Of a stretch of DNA of 64,000 nucleotides, positions 24,372 through 33,126 are shown in pieces (the stretch's first letter is position 1; every line of letters begins with the position of its first letter). A program made the position numbers and the translations under genes. This DNA is from Bacillota bacterium (GTDB lineage Bacteria; Bacillota; Clostridia; Lachnospirales; Anaerotignaceae): positions 226,330 through 290,329 of the forward strand of contig JAHZDZ010000003.1 in assembly GCA_019422105.1 (NCBI GenBank), given 5' to 3'. The notes under the pieces are model-generated. The model worked only from the letters and a program-made list of their open reading frames with translations, searched no databases and had not been told where the DNA came from.

Positions 24372-25796
24372 ATGGAAGCGGCAGTACATATTATAGAAAC
24401 GATTAACGGCATTTTTTGGGACTATCCATTACCGATTCTTCTGATAGCCATTGGTGTTTATACCATGATTGGTTTCAGAGGAAAAATGACTTTTTCTATT
24501 AAAACATTGTATGAGAATTCTTTGGGGACGGCTTTTAAAAAGAGCACGAAGGGAAAAGGAACCATTACCTCCTTTGCCTCTGCCATGACATCTCTTGGCA
24601 ACACCGTGGGAGTGGGCAATATCAGCGGTGTTGCCTCCGCCATTGTGACGGGAGGCCCGGGCGCTGTATTTTGGATGTGGGTTTCCGGTGTTATCGGCAT
24701 GTCGACAAAGGCAGCGGAAATTATTATCGGACAGAGATGGCGTGTAAAATACACAAAGACACAGGATGAGTACATGTGTAACCGTGACTTTGCCATGGCG
24801 AGAGCCCTGGGATGGAAAATACCAGCCTTGATATTTGCGGCTATTGCGGTTTTGACACAGCCATGGAATGCAATCGCCCAGACAAATGCCATTTCAGAGG
24901 CAATCGGAGAGGCATTTGGCGTGCCAACCGTTGCGACGGTGGCTGTTGTATGTATTATTCTCGGCATTGTTATAATCGGCGGTGTGCGACGTATATCAGA
25001 GGTGGCGGAAAGAATCGTGCCCGGTATGTGCGTGTTTTATATCGCAGCCTGCCTGATACTGGTTATTTTAAACATTAAAAGCGTACCTGCTGTTTTCGGA
25101 CAGATATTCCAGTATGCTTTTACACCTAAGGCGGCAGCCGGCGGTGCGGTAGGCTTCAGCGTACAGCAGGCGGTTCGCTTTGGTATGGCCAGGGGACTTT
25201 ACTCCAATGACTCAGGTATCGGCGCAGCCCTTTGTTCTCACGCACCTGCAACTACAGACCACCCGGGACGCCAGGCAGCCTGGGGCTGGGGCGAAAACTT
25301 TGTGGATACCATCATAGTTTGTACGCTCACTGCTCTTGCAATTCTCTGTACCAATATTTATGAAACCAATCCTGAAATTTCCTCCGCTGCTTTGACTACA
25401 GCGGCTTTCAACAAAACTTTTGGATCCATTGGCGGAATCATGGTGGCCGTAGCAACAGCGCTTCTGGCATTTACAACACTTATGGGTACCTATTACCAGA
25501 ATGAAAAATCCGTCAACTATCTGATTGGCGACAGAAAGCATCTGAAATGGCTTATATATGCCTGGATGATTTATTTTATCGGGCCGCAGTTTTTGGGCTT
25601 CCTGGACGCTGATTTTCTGTGGGCGGTGGCGGATACCTCCGGTATTATGAATATTCTGGTCACAGTGACACTGATTATAATGACTCACAAGGAAGTATTT
25701 TCTCTTGGCAACGACTTCTTTGACAGGTACAACCCTGAGGTGAAGGCAGGAAAGAATCCGCCTCCCGTTGTTTTTGGAGAGGAAGTAGACGAGTAA
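24372..25796 (+). CDS. AGCS-family sodium:amino-acid symporter
   Basis: A 474-aa membrane protein with about 10-11 hydrophobic helices. It has the family hallmarks GNTVGVGNISGVASAIVTGGPGA, FWMWV, GLYSNDSGIGAAL and CSHAPATTDHPGRQ. It imports alanine, glycine or similar small amino acids with sodium. AGGGGG precedes the ATG. It directly follows a PLP lyase-type gene, suggesting uptake of an amino acid that the lyase then uses. A 15-bp terminator follows at 25826. Confidence 0.93.
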   Translation: MEAAVHIIETINGIFWDYPLPILLIAIGVYTMIGFRGKMTFSIKTLYENSLGTAFKKSTKGKGTITSFASAMTSLGNTVGVGNISGVASAIVTGGPGAVFWMWVSGVIGMSTKAAEIIIGQRWRVKYTKTQDEYMCNRDFAMARALGWKIPALIFAAIAVLTQPWNAIAQTNAISEAIGEAFGVPTVATVAVVCIILGIVIIGGVRRISEVAERIVPGMCVFYIAACLILVILNIKSVPAVFGQIFQYAFTPKAAAGGAVGFSVQQAVRFGMARGLYSNDSGIGAALCSHAPATTDHPGRQAAWGWGENFVDTIIVCTLTALAILCTNIYETNPEISSAALTTAAFNKTFGSIGGIMVAVATALLAFTTLMGTYYQNEKSVNYLIGDRKHLKWLIYAWMIYFIGPQFLGFLDADFLWAVADTSGIMNILVTVTLIIMTHKEVFSLGNDFFDRYNPEVKAGKNPPPVVFGEEVDE

Positions 25797-25825
25797 AATA
25801 CCGCAGAATTCGATAATATGCAAGG

Positions 25826-25859
25826 AAGAGGGCCCCTGTCTCAAGACAGGGGCCCTCTT
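25826..25859 (+). terminator. Strong rho-independent terminator
   Basis: A 15-bp GC-rich stem (25826-25840 with 25845-25859), loop of 4, then T's. It ends the 18.9-25.8 kb plus-strand run. Confidence 0.9.
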
Positions 25860-25898
25860 TATGAAAAATAAAAACCGTGGACACTGTCTACGCCTGCT

Positions 25899-26008
25899 AG
25901 CCTTTGAAAAGGCTTAAGCGAAACTTAATCGCTTTTTGAAAAAAGCAAGAAAAATTTTCTGAAGGACTGCATCAATATGATGTCTTAATCGGGTTAAGAG
26001 TGAAACCC
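25899..26008 (+). other. Tandem hairpins in the dpaL upstream gap
   Basis: Three small stems lie in a row: AGCCTT/AAGGCT (25899-25914), AAGCGA/TCGCTT followed by T's (25916-25937, a second terminator-like structure), and GGGTT/AACCC (25991-26008), which resembles the hairpin at 14303-14318. No gene is present between 25797 and 26173. Confidence 0.4.
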
Positions 26009-26173
26009 TTGCAAGTTTTTAGAAACTGGGTCCCCAAGAAAACTTGACTTTGAATTTTATCATTTTGATAATTCACTATCGATATAATAAACAGTATTTC
26101 CTTTTTTTCACAATCTGATAAAATCAATTTATGAAAGCAAACAATGAATTTTGAGAACAGGAGAGTGGAAAAA

Positions 26174-27388
26174 ATGAATGGAAAAATAAAATTTACATCT
26201 CTGCCGAAGGCAGAGGGAGAAAAGTATCCTCTTGATTTTTTGGGACTGGAAGAGGCGAAAAAGGCAAAAAGGTTCCATGAGAGTTTTGATGCCTACAAAA
26301 AGACACCACTGAGAGAGCTGAAGGGGCTGGCGGAGGCTTTGGGGGTTGAAACGGTGCTTTTGAAGGATGAATCGTATCGTTTTGGACTGAACGCCTTTAA
26401 GGTGCTTGGCGGAAGCTATGCAATAGGAAGATACATTGCAGATATGCTTCATGAGGATATTGATAACCTTCCCTATGAAAGGCTTATTTCGGAGGACGTC
26501 AGAAAAAGGCTGGGCGACCTGACTTTTATCACAGCAACCGACGGCAATCATGGCCGTGGCATTGCCTGGACGGCAAAAAGGCTTGGGCAGAAATCCATTG
26601 TCTATATGCCAAAGGGAAGCTCGGAGGAGAGACTTCGCAATATCCGCAGGGAGGGTGCAGAGGCTTCTATCACAGATCTGAACTATGACGAAGCAGTACG
26701 GCTTGCCAACAGGGAAGCGGAGGAAAAAGGCTATATTATGGTGCAGGATACGGCATGGGAGGGCTATGAGGATATTCCTGTATGGATTATGCAGGGCTAT
26801 ACCACCATTGCCTGTGAGATATATGAGCAGATGCAGGAGAGAAAAATGGAGAAGCCAACCCATATCTTTTTGCAGGCGGGCGTTGGTTCTTTTGCGGGTG
26901 CGATAGGCGGGTTCTTTGCCTCCGTGTATGGGGCAGAGAGACCTGTTGTTACCATAGTAGAACCGGAGAAGGCGGATTGCCTGTATCAGACGGCAAGCCA
27001 CAATGACGGCAGGCTTTATTTCGCCGCAGAGAAAATGGATTCCGTTATGGCGGGGCTTAACTGCGGCGAGCCAAACTATATCGGCTGGAGGGTACTCCAC
27101 GACTATGCCGATCATTTCGCTGCCTTTCCCGATTTTGTAACGGCAAAGGGAATGCGTATCCTCGGCAATCCCACAGGCGGTGACGAGAAGGTTACAGCAG
27201 GAGAAAGCGGCGCGGCGGGGCTTGGCTTTGCGGCGGAGGTGCTGGAAAAGGAAAGCCTGCGCGATTTGAGAGACGCAATAGGGCTTGACAAATCCTCCCG
27301 TATTTTGTGCATCAGTACAGAGGGAGATACAGACAAAAAAAGCTACAGGGATATTGTATGGAATGGAAAATTTCCAAGCTTTGAGTAA
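26174..27388 (+). CDS. dpaL: 2,3-Diaminopropionate ammonia-lyase
   Basis: A 404-aa fold-type II PLP enzyme splitting 2,3-diaminopropionate into pyruvate and two ammonia. Motifs are KDESYRFGLNAFKVLGGSYA (with the PLP lysine in FKVLGG), TDGNHGRGIAW, the QAGVGSFAGA glycine loop and CISTEGDTD near the end. It is close in length to E. coli YgeX (about 398 aa). Start 26174 follows AGGAG; ATG at 26144 is rejected. It sits 12 bases before ygeY, the same neighbour as in E. coli. Confidence 0.93.
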   Translation: MNGKIKFTSLPKAEGEKYPLDFLGLEEAKKAKRFHESFDAYKKTPLRELKGLAEALGVETVLLKDESYRFGLNAFKVLGGSYAIGRYIADMLHEDIDNLPYERLISEDVRKRLGDLTFITATDGNHGRGIAWTAKRLGQKSIVYMPKGSSEERLRNIRREGAEASITDLNYDEAVRLANREAEEKGYIMVQDTAWEGYEDIPVWIMQGYTTIACEIYEQMQERKMEKPTHIFLQAGVGSFAGAIGGFFASVYGAERPVVTIVEPEKADCLYQTASHNDGRLYFAAEKMDSVMAGLNCGEPNYIGWRVLHDYADHFAAFPDFVTAKGMRILGNPTGGDEKVTAGESGAAGLGFAAEVLEKESLRDLRDAIGLDKSSRILCISTEGDTDKKSYRDIVWNGKFPSFE

Positions 27389-27400
27389 GGGGGATAAAAA

Positions 27401-28588
27401 ATGCTGACGGACAAAAGGAAAGAAGAGGTTGTTTCATTGTGTCAGAGGCTGATTAAGGCCAAGGGGTATTCCGGCGGGGAGGAGCCTGCGGCAAAGGAGC
27501 TTGAAAAAGCTTTCAAAACGTTTCACTTTGACGATATTTACGTTGACAGGTATGGTAATATTATCGGGCATGTGAAGGGTGCCAGACCTGGGAAAAAGGT
27601 TTTGTTTGACGGCCATATGGATACCGTTCCTGTGACAGAGGAAAGCGCATGGGCGTATCCTCCCTTTGGTGCGGAAATTCATCATGGCAGAATTTACGGA
27701 CGTGGCGCAAGTGATATGAAAGGCGCTGTAGCCGCTATGGTCTGTGCGGCAGGATATTTTGCGGAGGATACCAAACGGGAGTTTGCCGGAGATATATATG
27801 TGGCGGGAGTGGTACACGAGGAATGCTTTGAGGGCGTGGCGTCAAGGGAAGTCAGCAAAAGAACAGATCCAGATTATGTTGTTATCGGAGAGGCGTCCCA
27901 GCTGAACGTAAAAATCGGTCAGAGGGGCAGGGCGGAAATTAAGGTTGAGGTGACAGGAAAGCCTGCCCATTCCGCAAACCCGGAGAAGGGCATCAATGCC
28001 GTCTATAAGCTCTGCGATATTATACAAAAAATAAGAGAACTGGAGCCGGAGCACAATGCGGTTTTGGGAGACGGTATATTGGAATTGACGGACATTCTTT
28101 CCTCTCCCTATCCGGGTGCCTCTGTTGTGCCGGAATTTTGCAGTGCAACCTATGACAGGCGGCTTTTATGCGGAGAGACGAAGGAAAGCGTGCTGGAACC
28201 CATAGAGAGGCTTTTGCGTGAAATGGCGGATAAGGATGCTGATTTAAAGGCAAGGGCTTATTATTCAAAGGGCAAGGAGCAGTGCTATACGGGAGAGTCC
28301 ATTGAAGGAGAGCGTTTTTTCCCTGCCTGGCTTTTTGACAGGGAGGAAGATTTTATACAGGATATTGTAAAGGGCCTGCGGGCGGATGGCCTTGCGCCTG
28401 AAATTACACAGTATAATTTCTGTACAAACGGCAGCCATTATGCGGGGGAAAGGGGAATTAAAACCATCGGCCTTGGCCCGTCCTATGAACATCTGGCCCA
28501 TACGGTGGATGAGTATATAGAGATAGAACAGCTGACAGGTGCGGTTCAAAGTTATTATTCCGTTATGAAAACGCTGCTTAAGCCGTAA
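27401..28588 (+). CDS. ygeY: YgeY-type M20 family metallohydrolase
   Basis: A 395-aa binuclear zinc hydrolase of the M20 family. FDGHMDTVPVTE (zinc His and Asp), GRGASDMKGAVAAM (bridging Asp), HEECFEG (catalytic and zinc Glu), GEASQLNVKIGQRGRAE, and LGPSYEHLAHTVDEY with the last zinc His. The family name refers to clusters for selenium-dependent purine catabolism, but none of the other genes of that cluster is here. Coupled to dpaL it may release diaminopropionate or a related amino acid from a conjugate; this is inference. Confidence 0.88.
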   Translation: MLTDKRKEEVVSLCQRLIKAKGYSGGEEPAAKELEKAFKTFHFDDIYVDRYGNIIGHVKGARPGKKVLFDGHMDTVPVTEESAWAYPPFGAEIHHGRIYGRGASDMKGAVAAMVCAAGYFAEDTKREFAGDIYVAGVVHEECFEGVASREVSKRTDPDYVVIGEASQLNVKIGQRGRAEIKVEVTGKPAHSANPEKGINAVYKLCDIIQKIRELEPEHNAVLGDGILELTDILSSPYPGASVVPEFCSATYDRRLLCGETKESVLEPIERLLREMADKDADLKARAYYSKGKEQCYTGESIEGERFFPAWLFDREEDFIQDIVKGLRADGLAPEITQYNFCTNGSHYAGERGIKTIGLGPSYEHLAHTVDEYIEIEQLTGAVQSYYSVMKTLLKP

Positions 28589-29094
28589 GGAAAAATTTTT
28601 GCCCCATGAGCAGGCGGCTTTGTGACAATGTATACACCACGCATTGAAAATCTTTCTCCTTTCATGAAGAAGTCGTAACCGCTTTTTTGTCTGATACCAA
28701 AATTTTTTACAGATTTTTTTCAATTTTGTTTCCATAGATGGGTAAAACCATAATACAGAACGTTTTATGTAGTCTATTTTTTCTATAAAACAGCCTAAGC
28801 CCCCATTTTCGCCAAAATGGGGGCCTTTTTCATTATTTAGCCGTTCAAAGAGGTAACATTTTTAGGTGGATTTACAAAAGGATTTGGAATCTATGAACTA
28901 CAGCTTTACCACTCGTTCCGCCATTGTTTTAGGAGGTTTTATAACAGAACATGGCCTTTTCCTTTGTGTTTTTTTCACTTCCTTTCTTTTGTTTATAGTA
29001 CATCATATGCAGCATGTACAAAAGGGTGCAGGATAAATAAAATTTTATTTGCATTCATAGGATAGTAGTGAATAAATTCATATCGGGTGGTTTT
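28589..29094. other. Intergenic with terminator
   Basis: Contains a rho-independent terminator at 28799-28830 and a weaker stem GTTTTAT/ATAAAAC at 28762-28791. No gene seen. Confidence 0.5.
28799..28830 (+). terminator. Rho-independent terminator
   Basis: An 11-bp stem (28799-28809 with 28814-28824), loop CGCC, followed by a T-run. It ends the dpaL-ygeY transcript. Confidence 0.85.
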
Positions 29095-29958
29095 ATGTCA
29101 TTTGGCATTGCGTTGGCGGGCGGTGGTGTAAGGGGTGCGGCCCATGTGGGAGTTCTGTTGGCCTTGGAGGAGGCGCATTTGAAGCCCCAGGCTGTTTCCG
29201 GGTGCAGTTCGGGAAGTATTGTCGCAGGGCTGTACGCCCTTGGGAAAAGTGCGGAGGAGCTAAAGGAAATTGTAATGGACATGGCTGAGAGAGGACGGTA
29301 TTTCATGGATGCGGATATTAAGGGTATCATGAGGGCTGTTCCCGAATTGTTGTTTTTACAGGAGCTCAGTCTGACGGGAATTTTAAAGGGCAACAGGCTT
29401 GAAAAATATCTTTGGGCGGTGACAGAGGGAAAAAATATTAATGAAACCGTAATGAAGGTGGTAATTCCGGCGGTGGATATCAACAGCGGACTGACGGTAG
29501 CCTATACAAATTCATTGACACGGCTTAAGACAATAGAAAAAATGGTATGGAAATCCAATATACCCCTTTATGAGGCTATGCGCGCCAGCTCCTCCTTTCC
29601 TGCTGTGTTTCAGCCTAAGAAAATGGGGGAATACTGTCTGGTAGACGGTGGGGTGACCAATGTTCTGCCTGTTGATCTGCTTGCAGCGGCAGGGGTAAAA
29701 AATGTATTGGCGGTTGACATCTCAAATCAGTATAAAAAGCCGAAAAGAGATAATATTTTTACGGTAGCCACAAGTTCTTTCAATATTATGAGCGGCAGCC
29801 TCAGGGAGATGACCAGCCTGTGTGAAAAATATACTTTAAGTCCCGAACTGCCGGAGGATATTGAGCTTCTCACCTTTGACGCTATGGAGGAATGCATGGA
29901 GGCTGGCTACCGCTGCGCCAAAGAAAATATGGGGAAAATCAGAGCTGTTTTTGGCTGA
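29095..29958 (+). CDS. Patatin-like phospholipase family protein (RssA-type)
   Basis: A 287-aa Ser-Asp dyad hydrolase. The oxyanion motif is ALAGGGVRGAAHVGVL, the nucleophile Ser is in GCSSGS (GxSxG), and the catalytic Asp is in VDGGVTN. Family members are acyl hydrolases acting on membrane or neutral lipids; there is no signal peptide, so it is cytosolic. Start 29095 (ATG) follows GGGTGG at about 5 bases; GTG 29068 would add nine residues. The MscS gene follows after 294 bases. Confidence 0.88.
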   Translation: MSFGIALAGGGVRGAAHVGVLLALEEAHLKPQAVSGCSSGSIVAGLYALGKSAEELKEIVMDMAERGRYFMDADIKGIMRAVPELLFLQELSLTGILKGNRLEKYLWAVTEGKNINETVMKVVIPAVDINSGLTVAYTNSLTRLKTIEKMVWKSNIPLYEAMRASSSFPAVFQPKKMGEYCLVDGGVTNVLPVDLLAAAGVKNVLAVDISNQYKKPKRDNIFTVATSSFNIMSGSLREMTSLCEKYTLSPELPEDIELLTFDAMEECMEAGYRCAKENMGKIRAVFG

Positions 29959-30252
29959 ATAATTGTGGTATAATAACGATAAATTTCAGCGGAGATACTC
30001 ATAAACCTGCGGTTTATTCGTACATTTGCTGCGCAAATAGTCTGCACCCGAAACAATCTCTTGCAAGCAAGCTTGCAGTATTGCTTCTGTGCAGCCTGCT
30101 TTCTCCGCTTTTATGGTATCATGTCCGCGAAAAGCAAAGCAGAAACAATAAAAAGCAAAGAAAACAAATGAATTTTGCAGCTGATTGCTTTTTTGTTTCA
30201 ATGCGCGCTACGAGCATCATAGTATTCAGGTTTTTAATTCGGAGGCTTTCAA

Positions 30253-31104
30253 ATGAACGTTTTCTTATCTGAGAATGAGACGGCTTTAAGGATACTTGTC
30301 GGTATTGCGCTGACATTTCTTCTGTGCAGGTTTGTATTATTTTGCTTTAACCGTCTGGAGAAATCCCGCTGGAACAGAAAAAATGAAAATACCCTTTTAT
30401 TTCGGTTTTTATCGAAGGTATCTATTTTTGTTTTGGTTTTGCTGTTGTTTTTTTACAGTGTATATGTTCTCTCAGGGACTGCCAGAAGCATTACGACGAT
30501 ACTGGCGGGAAGCGGCGTCATCACTGTCATTATCGGCCTTGCGGCGCAGGAATCGCTGGGCAATATTATAAGCGGCTTTTTTATTATGCTCTTTAAGCCC
30601 TTTGTCATAGGCGACAGGGTAATTCTCAAGGGCAGCAATATTACAGGCTATATCGAGGGCATAACTCTTCGGCATACTATTGTGCGTACTTATTTTAACA
30701 GCAGATATGTCATTCCCAATTCCAAAATGAACTCTGAGATTATAGAAAATTCCTCCCTCATCGATGAGCGGAGCGGTATGTATCTGGATGTCACCGTGGA
30801 GATGGATGCGGATGTGGAAAAGGCAATCCGCATTATGGAAAAAACCATAGAGGAAAATCCCTCTGTACTTGATCTGCGCACAAAGGAGGAGAGAGAAAGG
30901 GAGAAACCTATTTCTTATGTTTTTGTGCGGAATATATCGCTGTATGGTGTTGAACTGAGATCTAACATCTGGTCGGAAAATGTGGATACCAGCTTTGAGG
31001 TTCTCAGTGAGCTGAGAAAAGAGATAATAATTAACTTTAAAAAAGAGGGAATCAGGCTGGCACAGTTTTCTTTCCCGGCAGATACTGAAAGCGCCGGCAG
31101 GTAA
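30253..31104 (+). CDS. Small-conductance mechanosensitive channel (MscS family)
   Basis: A 283-aa membrane protein with helices near residues 10-32 and 53-75 and the pore helix TM3 (ILAGSGVITVIIGLAAQESLGNIISG), followed by the beta domain (KPFVIGDRVILKG) and the cytoplasmic alpha/beta cage. It opens on membrane stretch to release solutes. GGAGG precedes the ATG. A terminator follows at 31266-31302. It stands alone apart from the patatin-like gene. Confidence 0.92.
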   Translation: MNVFLSENETALRILVGIALTFLLCRFVLFCFNRLEKSRWNRKNENTLLFRFLSKVSIFVLVLLLFFYSVYVLSGTARSITTILAGSGVITVIIGLAAQESLGNIISGFFIMLFKPFVIGDRVILKGSNITGYIEGITLRHTIVRTYFNSRYVIPNSKMNSEIIENSSLIDERSGMYLDVTVEMDADVEKAIRIMEKTIEENPSVLDLRTKEEREREKPISYVFVRNISLYGVELRSNIWSENVDTSFEVLSELRKEIIINFKKEGIRLAQFSFPADTESAGR

Positions 31105-31265
31105 GCGAAAACTGACTCGGGAAAATAAAGCTTATCGTGAGCGTCTGAGAAGTGTATTTGAAGAGAGGAACCAGTTATAGTTCGGATAAATAAAGTTTAA
31201 TAAAATTGAACTTTCTTCGTTTCATGTCTATATGCTGCATTGTTATTGAGAAGACATAAAAAAAC

Positions 31266-31302
31266 AACGTCAAAGGCTTTTTTCGGGGAAGCCTTTGACG
31301 TT
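31266..31302 (+). terminator. Rho-independent terminator
   Basis: A 14-bp stem (31266-31279 with 31289-31302), loop of 9, followed by ATTTTT. The rest of 31105-31455 shows no other feature. Confidence 0.85.
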
Positions 31303-31455
31303 ATTTTTCTCTTTCTTGTAAACGGCTTTTTACAGATTTACCGGTGGTGAGTACATTTTTAAATGTACAGTTAGAACAGTTTTTATTTATACTTTTAGAA
31401 TTGGCTCACAGAAGATTGATAGGCGTCTTGGCCGCCTGCCTGTTGAACTGTCGGT

Positions 31456-32097
31456 TTATAAAACATAATTAAACATAAACATGATATGGAAAAAGCTGCC
31501 GCCCATAACAAACAGATGGAATATTTCATGAAAGCCGAAATATTTAAAATTGAACTTTGGCCATTTCAGTGCGTAAATAACTGCGCCAATGGTGTAGGTG
31601 ACACCTCCTGCGACCAAAAGGGCAATGCCTCCGATAGGAATGGCTTTTTCAAGGGGAACAAAGGCAATTAAAACCAGCCAGCCCATGATAACATAGAGGG
31701 CGGTGGAGAGCCATCTCGGTGCATTAAACCAGACTGCCTTCAATATAATGCCCGCTATGGCAAAGCCCCATACAAGAGCCAAAAGGGTCCATCCAACTTT
31801 CCCGCTGAGGGGTATCAGGCAAATGGGGGTGTAGGTTCCCGCTATCAAAATGAAAATCATCATGTGGTCAATTCGCCTGAGTATTTTAATATATTTATCC
31901 GGCAGCGTTACGGCATGATAAATTGTACTGGCGCCGTACAATAGAAGCAGGGAAACACCGAAAACACCGATTGCGAAGACATGATAGGGGGTGGACTGTT
32001 CGTTTGCTTTTACCAATAAAGTAATTAAAACCGGTATGCCCAGTAAAAAAGCGATAAAGTGGGTTAATGCGCTTATAGGTTCTCTTAACTTTGTCAT
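31456..32097 (-). CDS. Hemolysin III family / PAQR-type membrane protein
   Basis: A 213-aa protein with seven predicted membrane helices. The PAQR/hemolysin III metal-site motifs are present: ALTHFIAFLLG with the early His, YHAVTLP after a Ser, RIDHMMIFILIAGTYTP with Asp-His, and the final HEIFHLFVMGGSFFH. Bacterial members are implicated in membrane lipid homeostasis; haemolytic action is not implied. GGAGGT precedes the ATG. The upstream region carries a 27-base dyad (32116-32142) and the gene diverges from a DUF1836 regulator-like gene. Confidence 0.92.
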   Translation of the reverse strand: MTKLREPISALTHFIAFLLGIPVLITLLVKANEQSTPYHVFAIGVFGVSLLLLYGASTIYHAVTLPDKYIKILRRIDHMMIFILIAGTYTPICLIPLSGKVGWTLLALVWGFAIAGIILKAVWFNAPRWLSTALYVIMGWLVLIAFVPLEKAIPIGGIALLVAGGVTYTIGAVIYALKWPKFNFKYFGFHEIFHLFVMGGSFFHIMFMFNYVL

Positions 32098-32115
32098 ATG
32101 ATTACCTCCAGATTC

Positions 32116-32142
32116 GATATATAGTTTTTAAAACTATATATC
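32116..32142. promoter_or_regulatory. Perfect 27-bp dyad upstream of hemolysin III gene
   Basis: GATATATAGTTTT (32116-32128), one central T, then the exact complement (32130-32142). It lies 19 bases outside the hemolysin III start, where a repressor would cover the ribosome-binding or promoter region. A related half (GATATGTAGTT, 32425-32435) lies just before the divergent DUF1836 gene. Confidence 0.55.
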
Positions 32143-32468
32143 ATTGTATTCATATAATAACATCTTTATTCCATAATTGCAAGTGGTTTTAATAAAGCTG
32201 CTGTAAATAAATTCAAATAAACCGATGGGCAGAAAAAGTGTAAAGCGTAAAAATGCCTTTTTTCTCCCTGTAAAAAGAGCAGTTAAAAACGGATGGTATG
32301 TCTGTCATGCTGTTTGTCTGCCCGATGTCTTTTTCTGCTTTTGTTCAGTTCGGTTCAGTGTAGGACAAAAAGAAGGAAACCTGCTTGCTATCTTATCTGA
32401 AAATTGTTATAATAATTAAAACACGATATGTAGTTACTATTACTATGTAAAGAAAACAGAGGTAGCCT

Positions 32469-33068
32469 ATGAACGAATTTGAACAGACCATTGAAAAATT
32501 GATTAAGGAAGTCACCAGTGTTGATACCATTGAAATAAATGATATACCAAATATTGAGCTCTATATGGATCAGGTTACTACCTTTATGGAAAACAACCTC
32601 CAATGCTTCAAGAGGTATCCCTCCGATAAGGTGCTGACGAAAACCATGATTAATAATTATGCAAAGGCCAGGCTGTTTCCGGCGCCGGTGAAAAAGAAAT
32701 ACAGCCGGAACCATATTATGCTTCTGGTTATTATTTATCATTTGAAAACAATACTGTCCATCAACGACATTCATAAGCTTCTGAGTCCGATTACGGAAGA
32801 GCTGCGGGAGGGCGGCGATTCCAGAAGCCTTGAAATTGTTTATACCTCCTTTATCTATCTTCAAAAAAATGCCGCAACCAATGTCCTTCACGATCTGGCG
32901 GAAAAGTATGAGCAGATTGACTGCAAGCTTGAGGAGGCGCATGTGGATAACAGACAGGATTTAAAATTTATTTTGACAATTTTATTGCTTTCTATCCAGG
33001 CAAATACAGAAAAAAGGCTTGCAGAGAAAATATTGGACAATTTTTTCCCGGAGCCGAAGAGCAAATAA
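32469..33068 (+). CDS. DUF1836 protein, MerR-like DNA-binding fold
   Basis: A 199-aa cytosolic protein. Residues about 55-105 (LTKTMINNYAKARLFPAP, then YSRNHIMLLVIIYHLK, LSINDIHKLL) follow the pattern of a MerR-type winged helix: recognition helix, wing, then helices 3-4. The C-terminal half is helical and could form the dimer or sensor part. DUF1836 members are uncharacterised but usually taken as regulators. Divergent orientation and the dyads in the shared gap suggest it controls the hemolysin III gene; this is inference. AGAGG lies before the ATG. Confidence 0.82.
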   Translation: MNEFEQTIEKLIKEVTSVDTIEINDIPNIELYMDQVTTFMENNLQCFKRYPSDKVLTKTMINNYAKARLFPAPVKKKYSRNHIMLLVIIYHLKTILSINDIHKLLSPITEELREGGDSRSLEIVYTSFIYLQKNAATNVLHDLAEKYEQIDCKLEEAHVDNRQDLKFILTILLLSIQANTEKRLAEKILDNFFPEPKSK

Positions 33069-33070
33069 AA

Positions 33071-33100
33071 AAAGCTGGTATCTAAAAAGATATCAGCTTT
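33071..33100. terminator. Bidirectional terminator between convergent genes
   Basis: A 13-bp stem with one G-U pair (33071-33083 with 33088-33100), loop AAAA, flanked by A's on the left and T-rich sequence on the right. It serves both the DUF1836 gene and the minus-strand symporter. Confidence 0.75.
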
Positions 33101-33126
33101 ATTATTTATCAGCAGTCGTTTCAGCA

